Of a stretch of DNA of 64,000 nt, positions 10,001-18,631 are shown piece by piece. Made by a program: the position numbers and the translations under genes. Position 1 is the first letter of the stretch; the number at the start of each line of letters is the position of its first letter. The notes beneath the pieces were generated by a model. The model was not told the DNA's origin. It saw only the letters and a list, made by a program, of their open reading frames with translations, and made no database searches. Where the stretch lies: positions 62,001 to 126,000 of the forward strand of contig NZ_ATXK01000002.1 of assembly GCF_000421645.1 (NCBI RefSeq), in the 5' to 3' direction. This stretch comes from Aurantimonas coralicida DSM 14790. GTDB lineage: Bacteria; Pseudomonadota; Alphaproteobacteria; Rhizobiales; Rhizobiaceae.

Positions 10001-10755
10001 TCGACTTCACCGGCACCTCGCCGTCCATGGCCAACAATTTCAATGCGCCCGAGCCGGTGACGCGGGCCGCGGTCCTCTACGTCTTCCGCGTGATGGTGGA
10101 AAAGCCGATCCCGATGAATGCCGGGTGCCTGCGCCCGATCCGCATCGTCGTGCCGGACGGTTCGATGCTCAAGCCGGTCTATCCGGCCGCCGTCGTCGCC
10201 GGCAATGTCGAGACCTCGCAGCATGTCACCAATGCGCTGTTCGGCGCCTTCGGCGCGCTGTCGAACTCGGAGGGCACGATGAACAATCTGACCTTCGGGG
10301 ATGCGCGCTACCAGTATTACGAGACCATCTGCTCGGGCTCGCCGGCCGGCCGCATGAATGACGGCACCAGCTTTGCCGGCACGTCGGGCGTCCATGTCCA
10401 CATGACCAATTCGCGCCTCACCGATCCGGAAATCCTGGAGATGCGCTATCCGGTCGTGCTGGAGGATTTCCATATCCGTGCCGGTTCCGGCGGCGGCGGC
10501 GAGAAGGCCGGCGGCGACGGCACCGAACGCACCATCCGCTTCCTGCAGGAGATGGACTGCGCCATCCTGTCCTCGCACCGGACCCTGCCGCCACGGGGCA
10601 TCGCCGGCGGCGACGACGGCCAGATGGGGAAGACCGAGATCCGCCGCGCGGATGGCAGCGTCGAACGGCTCGAAGGTTGCGACCAGACCGTGCTGCAGGC
10701 CGGCGAGGCGGTGATCGTCACGACGCCGACGCCGGGCGGCTACGGCCGGCCCTAA
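7096..10755 (+). CDS. Fused hydantoinase A/B - 5-oxoprolinase
   Basis: This 1219-aa cytoplasmic protein joins both hydantoinase/oxoprolinase subunits in one chain. Residues about 1-700 are HyuA-like with an acetate-kinase/actin-type fold ([28 protein letters not shown]). Residues from about 705 are HyuB-like ([49 protein letters not shown]). The single-chain A-B order matches eukaryotic and many bacterial ATP-dependent 5-oxoprolinases, which open 5-oxo-L-proline to glutamate. Hydantoinase activity is an alternative. An upstream in-frame TTG at 7078 is possible, but ATG 7096 follows GGAG. It is divergent from the TRAP operon, which probably imports its substrate. Confidence 0.92.
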   Translation: MSAVNSGKWDFWIDRGGTFTDIIGRDPDGGLHPRKLLSENPGVYEDAALEGIRDLLGLASDAPIVSDRVGTVRMGTTVATNALLERKGDRTLLLITRGFRDALKIAYQARPDIFAKEIILPEQLYERVAEVGERVLADGTLERELDEAGTRDALATARADGIDAVAIVFMHSWRYPAHEQRARALAEEAGFSQISVSHEVSPLVKIVGRGDTTVVDAYLTPILSRYVSRVAGALGASTQDAAAPSLQFMMSSGGLTAADLFQGKDAILSGPAGGVVGMAETARLAGEEKVIGFDMGGTSTDVTHYAGSYERALDSEVAGVRIRAPMMRIHTVAAGGGSILHLDQGRFQVGPDSAGAHPGPAAYGKGGPLTVTDANVMLGKLKPELFPAVFGPGRDQPLDAGIVAEKFKAMAATLGEDRDPRQMAEGFLTIAVENMANAIKKISVQRGYDVSRYLLNSFGGAGGQHACLVADALSMERVLIHPMSGLLSAYGIGLSSLFSSRSQALVAPLEEASRDAIDALAAELGKAVAGELAAQGVADESVDTTLLLQLRYDGTDTTLPVVHTGDFAAARTAFEDAHRAQFGFVYEDRPIVVENVSVEGAERRETVVDASEGNVAAYDAEASETGRIYTGGAEREAGIFRREALELGARIAGPALIVEPNQTIVVEPGWSAGITVHNDVLLTRTEKKARHAALGTARAGSGEAGADPVLLEVFNNLFMSIAEQMGVTLQNTASSVNIKERLDFSCAVFDATGALVANAPHMPVHLGSMDRSVETIIALNKDAIRPGDVFALNAPYNGGTHLPDITVVTPVFDDAKRTILFYVASRGHHADVGGIAPGSMTPRATRVDEEGVLIDNLRLVDGGIFQEEELRRVLTDHPYPARNPDQNVADLKAQIAANEKGVAELRKMVETFGLDTARAYMGFVQDNAAEAVRQLIDGLEDCSYEYPTDSGQIIKVAITIDREAREATVDFTGTSPSMANNFNAPEPVTRAAVLYVFRVMVEKPIPMNAGCLRPIRIVVPDGSMLKPVYPAAVVAGNVETSQHVTNALFGAFGALSNSEGTMNNLTFGDARYQYYETICSGSPAGRMNDGTSFAGTSGVHVHMTNSRLTDPEILEMRYPVVLEDFHIRAGSGGGGEKAGGDGTERTIRFLQEMDCAILSSHRTLPPRGIAGGDDGQMGKTEIRRADGSVERLEGCDQTVLQAGEAVIVTTPTPGGYGRP

Positions 10756-10925
10756 GCCGCGGTAGTTACGCAGCAATCGCCATCGCCGTCGGCCCGGTCC
10801 TTGCGATCACCGGGCCGGCGGCGGGAACTCTGGCAGGGGAATGGAAGTATATCGGTCGCGTATGTCGCGAAATCGCGAACGTGCGGCACACGGATAGGTT
10901 CCGTTAAAGGATTTCGTGTCAATTC

Positions 10926-10951
10926 GAACGATCACGTTTTTGGGATCGTTC
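10926..10951 (+). repeat. Hairpin overlapping the start region of the first chemoreceptor gene
   Basis: GAACGATC at 10926-10933 pairs perfectly with GATCGTTC at 10944-10951 around a 10-base loop. The ATG at 10954 is three bases downstream, and the only Shine-Dalgarno-like bases (GGGA 10942-10945) fall at the loop/right-arm junction. The fold could control translation, or the dyad could be an operator. Confidence 0.5.
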
Positions 10952-10953
10952 AC

Positions 10954-12873
10954 ATGCCTCTGACCATATCGAAGAAACTGGCCGCGCTGATCGCGCTGTC
11001 GATCGTCATCTGCCTCGTCGTTACCGGCGCGCAGCTCCTGTCGCTGCGCAACGTCGTGGAAGCCCAACGCGGCGAACTCATCAAGACGCAGGTGGAATCG
11101 GCCGTCGCGATCGTCGAGCGCTACCAGACGATGGTCGCCGATGGCGTCCTCACCGAGGATGCGGCACGCGCCCAGGCGGCGGCAGTGGTCGAGTCCATGC
11201 GTTACGGCAAGGACGACTATTTCTTCGTCACCGATACCAAGGCCAACATGCTGGTTCACCCGAACACGGCGCTGGTCGGCAAGAACTTCTGGGACAGCCG
11301 CGACCCGAGCGGCTTCCCGCTGTTCCAGGAAATCATCGCCAGGGCCGCCCAGGGCGGCGGCATCACCCCCTATCTGTGGCCGCGCACCAAGGGCGAGGAG
11401 CCGATCGCCAAGCTGAGCTATTCGGCCTCCGTGCCGCAGTGGGGCTGGGTGATCGGTACCGGCGTCTATGTCGACGATCTCAACGCGATCTTCATGAGCG
11501 AAGTCGCCAAGTCGCTGGCCTGGTCGCTGCCGCTGCTCGGCCTGCTGATCGCCTGCGCCTGGCCGCTGGCCCGCAGCATCTCCCGTCCGCTGACCCAGAT
11601 GACCGCAGCCATGCGTTCGCTCGCCGCCGGCGACAAGACCGTGGCGATCCCCGGCGCCGGGCGCCAGGACGAGATCGGCGAGATGGCCGGGGCCGTCGAG
11701 GCCTTCAAGAAGGCCGCGATCGAGCGCGATGAGCTGGCTCAGGAAGCCGAAGCCACCCGTATCAGCCAGGACGAGGCCAAGAAGCGCCAGGCCGCCCTCG
11801 ACAATGCCAAGGCCGAGGACCTGCGCGCCTTTGTCGGTGTCGTCGAGGTGGGCTTCGAGCGTCTGTCGGCCGGTGACCTGACCGTGCGCATGCAGGACAA
11901 GGTTGCCGAGGAGTTCGAGCCGATCCGCGCCAAGTTCAACGCCAGCGTCGCCTCGCTGGAAGAGGCGATCGGCCATGTGGTGACCTCGATCGCGTCGATC
12001 CGCACCGGTCTCGGCGAGATCAACACGGCGTCGAACGATCTGGCCCACCGCACCGAGCAGCAGGCGGCGAGCCTCGAGGAAACCGTCGCGGCTTTGGGCG
12101 AAGTCACCCAGGCGGTCAACGAGACCGCCGAGGGTGCCGGCAAGGCGCAGCAGGTCGCGTCCGGTGCCCGTGAGAAGGCCCAGAAGGGCGGAGAGGTCGT
12201 CGGCAAGGCGGTCGCGGCGATGGGCCAGATCGAGCAGTCCTCCGAGAAGATCAATTCGATCATCTCGGTCATCGACGAGATCGCCTTCCAGACCAATCTC
12301 CTCGCCCTGAATGCCGGTGTCGAGGCGGCACGGGCCGGCGAAGCGGGCAAGGGCTTCGCCGTCGTCGCCCAGGAAGTGCGCGGGCTGGCCCAGCGCTCGG
12401 CGGAAGCGGCCAAGGAGATCAAGACGCTGATCGCGACGTCCCGCGAACAGGTCGGCACCGGCGTCGAGCTGGTCACGGCCTCCGGCAAGTCGCTGGAGGA
12501 GATCGTCACCGAAGTCAGCGCCATGGCAGAGGTCATCTCAACCATTGCCTCGAGCGCTCGCGAACAGGCGACGAGCCTGCGGGAAGTCTCGGGCGCCGCC
12601 GACCAGATGGACAAGGTGACCCAGCAGAACGCCGCCATGGTGGAAGAGGCGACGGCGGCCAGCCAGACGCTGGCCAACGAGACCGATGAACTGGCCCATG
12701 CCATGGCCAAGTTCAGCACCAGTGCCGGCAATGCCGGTGCCCGGCGCAGCGAAGGCCGGGCGCAGCCGCAGCGCCATGCTCCGCCCCGCGGCGTGACGCA
12801 GATGCGCACGACCGGTTCGGGCGGCGCCGCCCGCGCGCCGCAGGCACAGGAAGATGGTTGGGAAGAATTCTGA
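10954..12873 (+). CDS. Methyl-accepting chemotaxis protein with single Cache (sCache_2-like) sensor
   Basis: The receptor has 639 aa from ATG 10954 ([20 protein letters not shown]). TM1 spans about residues 9-30 and TM2 about 188-208. Between them a periplasmic Cache domain carries the sCache_2 pattern [20 protein letters not shown], a type often binding small carboxylates. HAMP follows ([19 protein letters not shown]), then a second HAMP-like segment ([15 protein letters not shown]) and the cytoplasmic hairpin with the CheA/CheW-contact tip [20 protein letters not shown]. The chain ends in GWEEF, resembling the C-terminal pentapeptide that tethers CheR/CheB. The signalling half is nearly identical to those of the two following receptors. 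No che genes are in the window. Confidence 0.93.
   Translation: MPLTISKKLAALIALSIVICLVVTGAQLLSLRNVVEAQRGELIKTQVESAVAIVERYQTMVADGVLTEDAARAQAAAVVESMRYGKDDYFFVTDTKANMLVHPNTALVGKNFWDSRDPSGFPLFQEIIARAAQGGGITPYLWPRTKGEEPIAKLSYSASVPQWGWVIGTGVYVDDLNAIFMSEVAKSLAWSLPLLGLLIACAWPLARSISRPLTQMTAAMRSLAAGDKTVAIPGAGRQDEIGEMAGAVEAFKKAAIERDELAQEAEATRISQDEAKKRQAALDNAKAEDLRAFVGVVEVGFERLSAGDLTVRMQDKVAEEFEPIRAKFNASVASLEEAIGHVVTSIASIRTGLGEINTASNDLAHRTEQQAASLEETVAALGEVTQAVNETAEGAGKAQQVASGAREKAQKGGEVVGKAVAAMGQIEQSSEKINSIISVIDEIAFQTNLLALNAGVEAARAGEAGKGFAVVAQEVRGLAQRSAEAAKEIKTLIATSREQVGTGVELVTASGKSLEEIVTEVSAMAEVISTIASSAREQATSLREVSGAADQMDKVTQQNAAMVEEATAASQTLANETDELAHAMAKFSTSAGNAGARRSEGRAQPQRHAPPRGVTQMRTTGSGGAARAPQAQEDGWEEF
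11794..12744 (+). repeat. Chemoreceptor signalling-module repeat, copy 1
   Basis: This 951-bp segment aligns without gaps to 16435-17385. The 317 encoded residues differ at only three positions by my reading (Lys/Arg in the HAMP-like part, Lys/Arg in EGAG(K/R)AQQ, Ser/Gly near the end). From 11977 to 12727 it also aligns without gaps to 14319-15069. Confidence 0.9.
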
Positions 12874-12918
12874 CCGGCCCCGCCGGCGCCCTCACGGCAA
12901 TCGGCGAAGCAGCATGAT

Positions 12919-12958
12919 CAGAACGGCCCGGGGCGGGATGCCGCCCCGGGCCGTTCTG
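12919..12958 (+). terminator. Hairpin terminator after chemoreceptor 1 (no T-run)
   Basis: Bases 12919-12936 (CAGAACGGCCCGGGGCGG) pair perfectly with 12941-12958 around a GATG loop, an 18-bp stem 45 bp after the stop codon. It lacks a T-tract, so it may act as an RNA 3' end stabiliser or a T-less terminator. Confidence 0.75.
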
Positions 12959-13133
12959 CGTCGGTCTGGACGACATTGGCAGGTATCGCGCGGCATCCCG
13001 TGCGGACGGCGATACTGGCCGGAATACCGCTGTACATGCGTGAGAAGTAATAAGCCTGCCATGCAGAAGTGCTGATCCGGCGTCGCGCAAGCTTTGGCGT
13101 GGACTATCCGGCGCGAGGGACTTCGCGGTAACG

Positions 13134-13163
13134 GAAATTTCAGCAGCCGCGGCTAGAAATTTC
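13134..13163. promoter_or_regulatory. Palindromic array upstream of chemoreceptor 2
   Basis: Two copies of the self-complementary octamer GAAATTTC (13134-13141, 13156-13163) start 22 bp apart, two helical turns, and bracket the 10-bp palindrome AGCCGCGGCT (13145-13154). The arrangement suggests a protein-binding site in the promoter of the second receptor gene. No regulator can be named. Confidence 0.45.
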
Positions 13164-13289
13164 TGACGGCCCGATTGGCCCTTCCGGAAACCGTTCCGCG
13201 ACAAGGCCCTCTGTCCGTCACGAAACCCCGCCGATTGCGCGGATACTGGCGTTCGCCCGGCGGTGGCGACGCATCCCAGCTAAGGTTCG

Positions 13290-15206
13290 ATGCCGATGTT
13301 GTCGCGAATGTCCCTTCCAGCAAAAGTCTCTCTGATGGTGGTCGCCTGCCTGGCGATCCTGACCGCCATGTTCGGCATCGCCGGTGTCGTTCTCCTGCAG
13401 GAAGAAGGACGTCAGCGCGCGGTCGAGCGTCAGGAAAGCAACATGCGGGTCGCATGGGAGGTTCTGCGCAATTATGGCGGCGAGTTCCGTCTCGAGGGTG
13501 ACACGCTTTACGCCGGCAACCAGCCGCTGAACGATTTCTTCGAGCCGGTGGACAAGGTCAAGGCGCTGGTCGGCGGCACCGCCACCGTGTTCATGAACGA
13601 CACCCGCGTCTCCACCAACGTCATGAAGCCCGATGGTGGCCGCGCCGTTGGCACGGTTCTCGCCCGTGGCCCGGTGCATGATGCGCTGTTCATCGAGGGT
13701 CGGCCGTTCCGCGGGCAGGCGGACATTCTGGGCACCTCCTTCTTCACCGCCTACGACCCGATCAAGAATGCCGCCGGCAAGACCATCGGCGTCCTCTATG
13801 TCGGCGTGCCCGAGGCCGAGTTCTTCACCGCCGTCAAGGCGCTGGAAATCCGGCTTGGCGTCATCTCCGTCATCGGCGCCGTGCTGATCGGCCTGGCGGT
13901 CCTGTGGATCTCCAAGCGCATGTTCGCACCGCTGCAGAAGCTGACCGAAACCGTCGCCGAAGTGGCCGACGGCAAGACCGACGTCGAGGTCGTCGGGCTC
14001 GATCGCTCCGACGAGATCGGCCGGATGGCCAATTCGGTGGAGCATCTGCGACACGCGGTCATCGAGCAGCATCAGTTGAAGCAGCAGGCCGCCACCGCTG
14101 CCGCCGACGAGGAGGCCGAGCGGATCCGCCAGGCCGAGCTGGGCGAGGGCTACGTCAAGGCGCATGCATTCTTCATGGCCGAGATGACCGAAGGCTTCGA
14201 GCGACTGGCCAGCGGCGACCTGACCGCGCGTCTCGACCAGGAATTCACCAAGGATTACGAGGGCGTCCGCGGCCTCTTCAACGATGCCATCGCCAAGCTC
14301 GAGACCGCCTTCTCCGGCGTCGTGACCTCGATCGCCTCGATCCGTACCGGTCTCGGCGAGATCAACACGGCGTCGAACGATCTCGCTCACCGCACCGAGC
14401 AGCAGGCGGCGAGCCTCGAGGAAACCGTCGCGGCTTTGGGCGAAGTGACCCAGGCCGTCAACGAGACCGCCGAGGGCGCCGGCAAGGCGCAGCAGGTGGC
14501 GTCCGGGGCCCGTGAGAAGGCCCAGAAGGGCGGCGAGGTCGTCGGCAAGGCGGTCGCGGCCATGGGCCAGATCGAGCAGTCCTCAGAGAAGATCAACTCG
14601 ATCATCTCGGTCATCGACGAGATCGCCTTCCAGACCAACCTGCTGGCGCTGAATGCCGGTGTCGAGGCGGCACGGGCCGGCGAGGCAGGCAAGGGCTTTG
14701 CGGTCGTCGCCCAGGAAGTGCGGGGCCTCGCCCAGCGTTCGGCGGAAGCGGCGAAGGAGATCAAGACGCTGATCGCCACCTCCCGCGAACAGGTCGGCAC
14801 CGGCGTCGAGCTGGTCACGGCGTCCGGCAAGTCGCTGGAAGAGATCGTCACCGAGGTCAGCGCCATGGCCGAGGTCATCTCGACCATTGCCTCCTCGGCC
14901 CGCGAACAGGCGACCAGCCTGCGCGAAGTGTCCGGCGCCGCCGACCAGATGGACAAGATCACCCAGCAGAACGCCGCGATGGTGGAAGAGGCGACGGCGG
15001 CCAGCCAGACGCTGGCCAACGAGACCGACGAGCTGGCCCATGCCATGGCGCAGTTCCGCACCAGTGCCGGCGACCTGAATCGCAGCCCGGCCCGCCCTGC
15101 GCAGGCGCCGCGTCGCAGTGCCGCAGTGACCCAGCTTCGCCCGACCGGTGCGGGCGGTGCGGCCCGCGCCCCGCGCGCCCAGGAGGAGAGCTGGGAAGAG
15201 TTCTGA
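13290..15206 (+). CDS. Methyl-accepting chemotaxis protein with sCache_3-like sensor
   Basis: The receptor has 638 aa. TM1 is about residues 12-34 ([24 protein letters not shown]). The periplasmic part is an sCache_3-type module ([20 protein letters not shown], then [32 protein letters not shown]). TM2 ([17 protein letters not shown]) is about residues 190-206, followed by HAMP ([20 protein letters not shown]), a second HAMP-like segment ([17 protein letters not shown]) and the signalling hairpin, which matches receptor 1 from 14319 on. The chain ends in SWEEF, a probable CheR/CheB docking pentapeptide. ATG 13290 has AAGG just upstream. The ligand is unknown. Confidence 0.92.
   Translation: MPMLSRMSLPAKVSLMVVACLAILTAMFGIAGVVLLQEEGRQRAVERQESNMRVAWEVLRNYGGEFRLEGDTLYAGNQPLNDFFEPVDKVKALVGGTATVFMNDTRVSTNVMKPDGGRAVGTVLARGPVHDALFIEGRPFRGQADILGTSFFTAYDPIKNAAGKTIGVLYVGVPEAEFFTAVKALEIRLGVISVIGAVLIGLAVLWISKRMFAPLQKLTETVAEVADGKTDVEVVGLDRSDEIGRMANSVEHLRHAVIEQHQLKQQAATAAADEEAERIRQAELGEGYVKAHAFFMAEMTEGFERLASGDLTARLDQEFTKDYEGVRGLFNDAIAKLETAFSGVVTSIASIRTGLGEINTASNDLAHRTEQQAASLEETVAALGEVTQAVNETAEGAGKAQQVASGAREKAQKGGEVVGKAVAAMGQIEQSSEKINSIISVIDEIAFQTNLLALNAGVEAARAGEAGKGFAVVAQEVRGLAQRSAEAAKEIKTLIATSREQVGTGVELVTASGKSLEEIVTEVSAMAEVISTIASSAREQATSLREVSGAADQMDKITQQNAAMVEEATAASQTLANETDELAHAMAQFRTSAGDLNRSPARPAQAPRRSAAVTQLRPTGAGGAARAPRAQEESWEEF
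14319..15069 (+). repeat. Chemoreceptor signalling-module repeat, copy 2
   Basis: This 751-bp segment aligns without gaps to 11977-12727 and 16618-17368. Against copy 1 the roughly 250 encoded residues differ at three positions by my reading (Val/Ile in DK(V/I)TQQ, Lys/Gln and Ser/Arg in AMAKFSTS). Upstream of 14319 the three genes diverge in this copy. Confidence 0.88.
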
Positions 15207-15232
15207 TCCCGGCTTCCACCGCTGAAATGCTT

Positions 15233-15265
15233 CATGCCGGCCTTCGGGCCGGCATGTCTGTTTGA
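15233..15265 (+). terminator. Rho-independent terminator after chemoreceptor 2
   Basis: A 10-bp perfect stem (CATGCCGGCC / GGCCGGCATG) closed by a stable TTCG tetraloop is followed by TCTGTTT. It lies 27 bp after the receptor stop codon. Confidence 0.85.
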
Positions 15266-15364
15266 GGGGGGCGTTCGTCCGCTCGCGATCGGGGCCGGAT
15301 CGAGACATTGCGGGAGCGCGCCGGGGCCCGAACCGGTCGCGGGAAGCGACCGTCTCACGCCCCT

Positions 15365-15382
15365 GTGAACCCTATGGTTCAC
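15365..15382. repeat. Inverted repeat upstream of the small membrane protein/chemoreceptor 3 pair
   Basis: GTGAACC (15365-15371) and GGTTCAC (15376-15382) form a 7-bp dyad with a 4-base centre, about 96 bp before the GTG at 15479. TTAACC follows at 15388. It may be an operator; the binder is unknown. Confidence 0.4.
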
Positions 15383-15478
15383 GTAGTTTAACCGTCTCGT
15401 AAACGACCACCACCATAGTCCCGGCAACGGTCATCGGCGAACGCGCCACGGCCCTCGCGCACCTGATCGGGCATTGTC

Positions 15479-15799
15479 GTGGTCCTCAACTCTCAGCTCA
15501 CTGTCTGGATCGGGGCGATGGTCATCGCGCTGGCCGGCATCGTGGCGAGCCTGCCGGAGCCGAGCTTCGCCGGCTCACGGAGCGTTGCGGCCTTCTTCCC
15601 GCCCTGGTGGTCGCAGGCCCGCGTGATCCGTACAGCCGCCTCCGCCGGCAGCCTGCTCGACGTCGGCGGATGGTCGTCCGTCGCCGTGTTCGCCTTTTCC
15701 GACCCCGATCTTGCGCGCCGCCTGCGAAATGCCGGCGCGATCCTTCTCGTCGACGCCGCCACGATCGGCTGCGCGCCACCGCCCAACAGGAGTTTTTGA
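15479..15799 (+). CDS. Small conserved-looking membrane protein coupled to chemoreceptor 3
   Basis: This 106-aa protein starts at GTG 15479 ([20 protein letters not shown]). It has one clear N-terminal membrane helix (about residues 8-24), then a [17 protein letters not shown] segment and a C-terminal [17 protein letters not shown] that may be membrane-associated. Codon third positions are strongly G/C-biased, as in real genes here. Its TGA overlaps the ATG of the next receptor by one base (TGATG), and that receptor's AGGAG lies inside it, so the two are translationally coupled. I recall similar small unnamed alphaproteobacterial membrane proteins but cannot assign a function. It may be a partner of the receptor. 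Confidence 0.72.
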   Translation: MVLNSQLTVWIGAMVIALAGIVASLPEPSFAGSRSVAAFFPPWWSQARVIRTAASAGSLLDVGGWSSVAVFAFSDPDLARRLRNAGAILLVDAATIGCAPPPNRSF

Positions 15800-17442
15800 T
15801 GGATGCCCTCGTCGATCTCGACCGTCATCGTAGCCGTCTCGTCCGTCTCCTGGCGCTGGTGCAGCTGGCCGTTGCGCCGCTGCTGCTGCTGATTTCGCTG
15901 GCCTCGGGCAGCGGTGTGGCCTTCATTCCGGCGCTGACGTCGGCGGGTCTCGGCATCGTCTGCCTCGTCCTGTCGGCCCGGCCGGAATTTGCGGCAGCGG
16001 CCCGCATGGCGGTCGCGGTGGCGCTGGTCGCCAACATCTCCATCGTCGTAGCGACCATGTCGGGCAGCTATCTGCAGGTCGACATGCACATGGCCTATTT
16101 CGCCGGCCTGGCGGTGATCGGCGCCCTGTTCGACTGGCGGGTGATCGCCGGTGCGACCGTGGCCACCGCGCTGCATCACATCCTTCTGAACTTCCTTCTT
16201 CCAGCGGCGATCTATCCCGGCGGCACCGATCTCGGCCGGGTCAGCCTGCATGCGGTGATCCTCCTGGTCGAGGCCGGCATCCTCACCTGGCTGGCGATCA
16301 AGGTGAGCGGCATGTTCGCCGCGGTCTCCGCCGCAAGCATCGCGGCCCGCGAGGAGCAGGAACGGGCCGAGCGGCTGAACCGGCAGGCGGCCGAACTGCG
16401 CGACGCCGACGCCCAGAAGGAAGCCCGGCGCGCCGCACTCGACAATGCCAAGGCCGAGGACCTGCGCGCCTTTGTCGGCGTCGTCGAAGTGGGCTTCGAG
16501 CGCCTGTCGGCCGGTGACCTCACCGTGCGCATGCAGGACAGGGTGGCCGAGGAATTCGAGCCGATCCGCGCCAAGTTCAATGCCAGCGTCGCCTCGCTGG
16601 AAGAGGCCATCGGCCACGTCGTGACCTCCATCGCCTCGATCCGCACCGGTCTCGGCGAGATCAACACCGCCTCCAACGATCTCGCCCACCGCACCGAGCA
16701 GCAGGCGGCCAGCCTCGAGGAAACCGTTGCGGCTTTGGGTGAAGTGACCCAGGCCGTCAACGAGACCGCCGAGGGCGCCGGCAGGGCCCAGCAGGTCGCG
16801 TCCGGTGCCCGCGAGAAGGCCCAGAAGGGCGGCGAGGTCGTCGGCAAGGCGGTCGCGGCCATGGGCCAGATCGAGCAGTCCTCGGAGAAGATCAACTCGA
16901 TCATCTCGGTCATCGACGAGATCGCCTTCCAGACCAACCTCCTGGCGCTGAATGCCGGCGTTGAGGCGGCACGGGCCGGCGAAGCGGGCAAGGGCTTTGC
17001 GGTCGTCGCCCAGGAAGTGCGCGGCCTCGCCCAGCGCTCGGCGGAAGCCGCCAAGGAGATCAAGACCCTGATCGCGACCTCCCGCGAACAGGTCGGCACC
17101 GGCGTCGAGCTGGTCACGGCCTCCGGCAAGTCGCTGGAAGAGATCGTCACCGAAGTCAGCGCCATGGCGGAGGTCATCTCGACCATTGCCTCCTCGGCCC
17201 GCGAACAGGCGACGAGCCTGCGGGAAGTCTCGGGCGCCGCCGACCAGATGGACAAGGTCACCCAGCAGAACGCCGCGATGGTGGAAGAGGCCACCGCGGC
17301 CAGCCAGACGCTGGCCAACGAGACCGACGAGCTGGCCCATGCCATGGCGAAGTTCAGCACCGGTGCAGGCAATGCCGGCGCCCGGTGGGACGACCGCATG
17401 CATCATGCAGGTCGTCCGGCTTCGCCCCGCCGCGCAGCCTGA
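15799..17442 (+). CDS. Methyl-accepting chemotaxis protein with multi-pass, histidine-bearing membrane sensor
   Basis: The protein has 547 aa from ATG 15799, six bases after AGGAG. Residues 1-170 form about six membrane helices with no sizeable periplasmic domain. Histidines lie in or next to helices: His97 (DMHMAYF), His126-His127 (ALHHILLNF) and His151 (SLHAVIL). They could bind a metal or heme, or sense redox or energy state from the membrane. A short coiled linker leads to a HAMP-like segment ([15 protein letters not shown]) and the signalling hairpin, almost identical to receptor 1. Unlike receptors 1 and 2 it ends in RPASPRRAA and lacks the WEEF pentapeptide, so methylation enzymes may be supplied by neighbours in mixed arrays. 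Confidence 0.9.
   Translation: MDALVDLDRHRSRLVRLLALVQLAVAPLLLLISLASGSGVAFIPALTSAGLGIVCLVLSARPEFAAAARMAVAVALVANISIVVATMSGSYLQVDMHMAYFAGLAVIGALFDWRVIAGATVATALHHILLNFLLPAAIYPGGTDLGRVSLHAVILLVEAGILTWLAIKVSGMFAAVSAASIAAREEQERAERLNRQAAELRDADAQKEARRAALDNAKAEDLRAFVGVVEVGFERLSAGDLTVRMQDRVAEEFEPIRAKFNASVASLEEAIGHVVTSIASIRTGLGEINTASNDLAHRTEQQAASLEETVAALGEVTQAVNETAEGAGRAQQVASGAREKAQKGGEVVGKAVAAMGQIEQSSEKINSIISVIDEIAFQTNLLALNAGVEAARAGEAGKGFAVVAQEVRGLAQRSAEAAKEIKTLIATSREQVGTGVELVTASGKSLEEIVTEVSAMAEVISTIASSAREQATSLREVSGAADQMDKVTQQNAAMVEEATAASQTLANETDELAHAMAKFSTGAGNAGARWDDRMHHAGRPASPRRAA
16435..17385 (+). repeat. Chemoreceptor signalling-module repeat, copy 3
   Basis: This 951-bp segment is collinear with 11794-12744 and, in part, with 14319-15069. 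Its near-identity at protein level contrasts with the unrelated sensor parts upstream, which suggests recent duplication or continuing gene conversion. Confidence 0.9.
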
Positions 17443-17504
17443 CCCGAGGGGACGCCATTCGGAGCCGCGCCACAGCGGATCCGAAAATAATGAACGCGCA
17501 GACG

Positions 17505-17534
17505 GAGCCCGGGGCAGGAGACTGCTTCGGGCTC
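17505..17534 (+). terminator. Probable terminator after chemoreceptor 3
   Basis: GAGCCCG (17505-17511) pairs with CGGGCTC (17528-17534), with a second inner stem GCAG/CTGC. No T-run follows. It lies 63 bp after the receptor stop. Confidence 0.6.
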
Positions 17535-17585
17535 TGGCGTTCAGGCGTCGGAAACGGTTCCCGAAGCCGGATCGATCGTTTGTGT

Positions 17586-17594
17586 TGCACTGCA
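17586..17594. promoter_or_regulatory. TGCACTGCA palindrome upstream of bdhA-like gene
   Basis: TGCA-C-TGCA lies 45 bp before the ATG of the 3-hydroxybutyrate dehydrogenase-like gene, next to further TTGC motifs. TGC-rich palindromes are the known targets of the polyhydroxybutyrate regulator PhaR, so this is a weak candidate site. Confidence 0.3.
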
Positions 17595-17638
17595 CGCGTT
17601 GCCTCTCTTAACTGCCGCGACAACGGTGGAGAGATCAC

Positions 17639-18418
17639 ATGCAGATGCAGGGCAATGTCGCGGTCGTCACAGGCGCCGGATCGGGGATCGGCAGGCAGAT
17701 CGCATTGAGTTTCGCCCGCGAGGGCGCGCGTCTGGCGATCTGCGACATCGACACGGTGGCTGCCGGTCGCGTCGTCGGCGAACTGGAAGAGGCCGGCGCC
17801 GAGGCGATGGCGGTGGAGATGGACGTGACCAGCGAGGAGGCGGTGAACAGCGGAGTCGATGCGGTGGCGCGCCGCTTCGGCCGGATCGACACCATGGTCT
17901 CCAATGCCGGCATCCAGATCGTGCATCCGATCGAGGACTTTCCCTATGCCGATTTTCGCAGGGTGCTGGCCATCCATCTCGACGGCTCGTTCCTGCTGAC
18001 AAAGGCCTGCGTGAAGCACATGTATCCGCAGAAATCCGGCTCGCTGATCTATATGGGCTCGGTGCACAGCCATGAGGCCTCGGCGCTGAAATCGGCCTAT
18101 GTCGCCGCCAAGCACGGCATTCTCGGCCTGTCCCGGGTAATGGCCAAGGAGGGCGCGAAGCACGGCGTGCGCGCCAACACGATCTGCCCCGGCTTCGTGA
18201 AGACGCCGCTGGTCGAGAAGCAGATCCCCGAACAGGCGGCCAGGCTGAGCATTTCCGAGAAGGAGGTGGTCGACCGGGTCATGCTGGGCGGCACCGTCGA
18301 CCAGGAATTCACCACCCTGGAGGACGTCGCCGAGATCGCGGTGTTCCTCGCCGGTTTCCGCTCCAATGCGCTGACCGGCCAGTCGATTGTCCCCAGCCAC
18401 GGCTGGTACATGGCCTGA
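17639..18418 (+). CDS. bdhA: D-3-hydroxybutyrate dehydrogenase-like SDR
   Basis: This 259-aa short-chain dehydrogenase has the NAD-binding motif [17 protein letters not shown] ([12 protein letters not shown]) and the Ser-Tyr-Lys triad in [20 protein letters not shown]. The C-terminal half matches the 3-hydroxybutyrate dehydrogenase subfamily closely ([54 protein letters not shown]). That enzyme oxidises (R)-3-hydroxybutyrate to acetoacetate with NAD during polyhydroxybutyrate use. GGAG precedes the ATG. The next gene, a DUF3096 peptide, follows by 56 bp. Confidence 0.87.
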   Translation: MQMQGNVAVVTGAGSGIGRQIALSFAREGARLAICDIDTVAAGRVVGELEEAGAEAMAVEMDVTSEEAVNSGVDAVARRFGRIDTMVSNAGIQIVHPIEDFPYADFRRVLAIHLDGSFLLTKACVKHMYPQKSGSLIYMGSVHSHEASALKSAYVAAKHGILGLSRVMAKEGAKHGVRANTICPGFVKTPLVEKQIPEQAARLSISEKEVVDRVMLGGTVDQEFTTLEDVAEIAVFLAGFRSNALTGQSIVPSHGWYMA

Positions 18419-18474
18419 CGCGATGCCGGTCCTATCTCCCGTCGCGGATCATCCGCCATGGAAGGGACAGCATC

Positions 18475-18630
18475 ATGGAAATCATCAGTATCCAGCCGAT
18501 CGTCGCACTGATCGCGGGGGTTCTCATCCTCGTCATCCCGCGGCTTCTGAACATCATCGTGGCGCTCTATCTGATCTTCATCGGTCTGACGGGGCTGTTC
18601 CCGGATGTGCTGGCCCGGCTGGCCGGCTGA
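18475..18630 (+). CDS. DUF3096 family small membrane protein
   Basis: This 51-aa protein (MEIISIQPIVALIAGVLILV ...) begins at ATG 18475 after AAGGGA. It is nearly all hydrophobic: one helix about residues 8-22, a short PRLLN turn, and a second helix about residues 27-45 (IIVALYLIFIGLTGLFP). The IQPIVALIAGVLILVIPRLLN pattern is the DUF3096 hallmark. Such proteins are inner-membrane peptides of unknown role. It ends one base before the NADH dehydrogenase-like gene, so the two are almost certainly co-translated. Confidence 0.88.
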   Translation: MEIISIQPIVALIAGVLILVIPRLLNIIVALYLIFIGLTGLFPDVLARLAG

Positions 18631-18631
18631 C

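Larger units (their letters stand above)
12874..13289. other. 416-bp intergenic region between chemoreceptors 1 and 2
   Basis: No gene is supported here. The left part carries the strong 18-bp hairpin at 12919-12958 after the first receptor gene. The right part carries a palindromic array at 13134-13163, about 127 bp before the second receptor start. A short AAGG ribosome-binding sequence precedes ATG 13290. I could not place a confident -35/-10 pair. Confidence 0.7.

Noticed and set aside
7696-10776. A 1026-codon minus-strand frame opposite the oxoprolinase gene
   Set aside because: Low-complexity Arg/Gly/Asp/Ala composition without motifs, exactly antisense to a well-conserved gene.
15388-15404. 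CtrA-type box (TTAA-N7-TTAA) before the small membrane protein gene
   Set aside because: Only the first half matches (TTAACCGT); the second reads GTAA. A similar half-site TTAACC lies before the L,D-transpeptidase gene near 60199. Too weak to annotate.
17386-17470. Frameshift loss of the WEEF tail in chemoreceptor 3
   Set aside because: Neither alternative frame downstream of the shared module contains WEEF or the preceding GGAARAP-type segment, so a single indel does not explain it.
15493-17595. A 700-codon minus-strand frame opposite chemoreceptor 3
   Set aside because: The same pseudo-protein appears opposite the other receptor copies because the DNA is repeated; it is a mirror of the signalling module.
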